A program made the position numbers and the translations under genes. From positions 869,125 to 933,124 of the forward strand of contig JADGDD010000001.1 in assembly GCA_016745075.1 (NCBI GenBank): a stretch of DNA of 64,000 nucleotides, given 5' to 3'. The notes below the pieces were generated by a model. It saw only the letters and a list, made by a program, of their open reading frames with translations, had not been told where the DNA came from and did not search any database. This document shows, piece after piece, positions 63,938 through 64,000 of the stretch. Every line of letters begins with the position of its first letter. Position 1 is the first letter of the stretch. The stretch is from Planctomycetota bacterium (GTDB lineage: Bacteria; Planctomycetota; UBA11346).

Positions 63938-64000
63938 ACCGATATGATTACGAACATTTTAGCCGAGGGATCATCTCTGGGATTCTTATCTATACTACCA

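Noticed and set aside
1..64000. tRNA, rRNA, CRISPR arrays, insertion sequences, phage or plasmid genes
   Set aside because: I looked for conserved arms, repeat-spacer patterns, transposase motifs and terminal repeats and saw none.

Overview
The window looks like chromosomal DNA from a free-living, probably marine or sediment bacterium of the PVC superphylum; Lentisphaerota, Kiritimatiellota or a nearby Verrucomicrobiota lineage fits best. This is inferred from gene content: three type I sulfatases, SUMF1-type proteins, PQQ-propeller proteins with their own ECF sigma/FecR pair, a sigma factor fused to a membrane anchor and ankyrin repeats, GHL6, DUF5696-like and GH3 glycosidases, and IclR/AraC/ROK regulators. 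Base composition is moderately AT-rich. I saw no rRNA, tRNA, CRISPR array, transposase or phage gene.

Layout. 0.1-5.2 kb: an ECF sigma / FecR-like anti-sigma / secreted PQQ-propeller operon on the minus strand. 5.4-11 kb: a secreted double-SUMF1 protein, a small P-loop kinase, a GNAT, a short BLUF photoreceptor and an alpha/beta hydrolase. 11-17 kb: a glycosidase-like protein, a znuACB-type metal transporter and, divergent to it, ispA with a DUF6941-like gene. 17-22.3 kb: an IclR regulator / sulfatase / secreted esterase operon with a palindrome over the regulator start. 22.4-28.2 kb: a MocR-type regulator lacking its PLP lysine, a PNPOx-like protein, a ROK regulator with a glycosyltransferase, and a DUF4062 protein.

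28.4-37.6 kb holds the most unusual locus, a tight four-gene operon for an iterative polyketide/fatty-acid-type synthase. It encodes a 1894-aa protein (hotdog-AT-KS-degenerate KS-KR-DH), a cytochrome P450, an Sfp-type phosphopantetheinyl transferase and a tandem ACP fused to an enoyl-reductase-like SDR. Together they could build, reduce and oxidise a long acyl chain. The domain order and the split of ACPs and reductase from the megasynthase match no textbook system I recognise.

38.4-44.2 kb: a HAD phosphatase, a DinB-like protein, the 1062-aa sigma-membrane-ankyrin fusion, and a Cys-rich gene of unknown family behind a strong leader hairpin. 43.4-63.9 kb: a sugar-catabolic region with AraC regulators, a lipoprotein esterase, two paralogous large glycosidases (one carrying an extra domain of about 335 residues inside its catalytic region), two sulfatases lacking signal peptides, a UroD-like protein, a PhyH dioxygenase, a class II aldolase, a mannose-6-phosphate-isomerase-like cupin, GHL6 and GH3. 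The combination suggests uptake of sulfated, probably deoxy-sugar-containing oligosaccharides followed by desulfation and hydrolysis in the cytoplasm.
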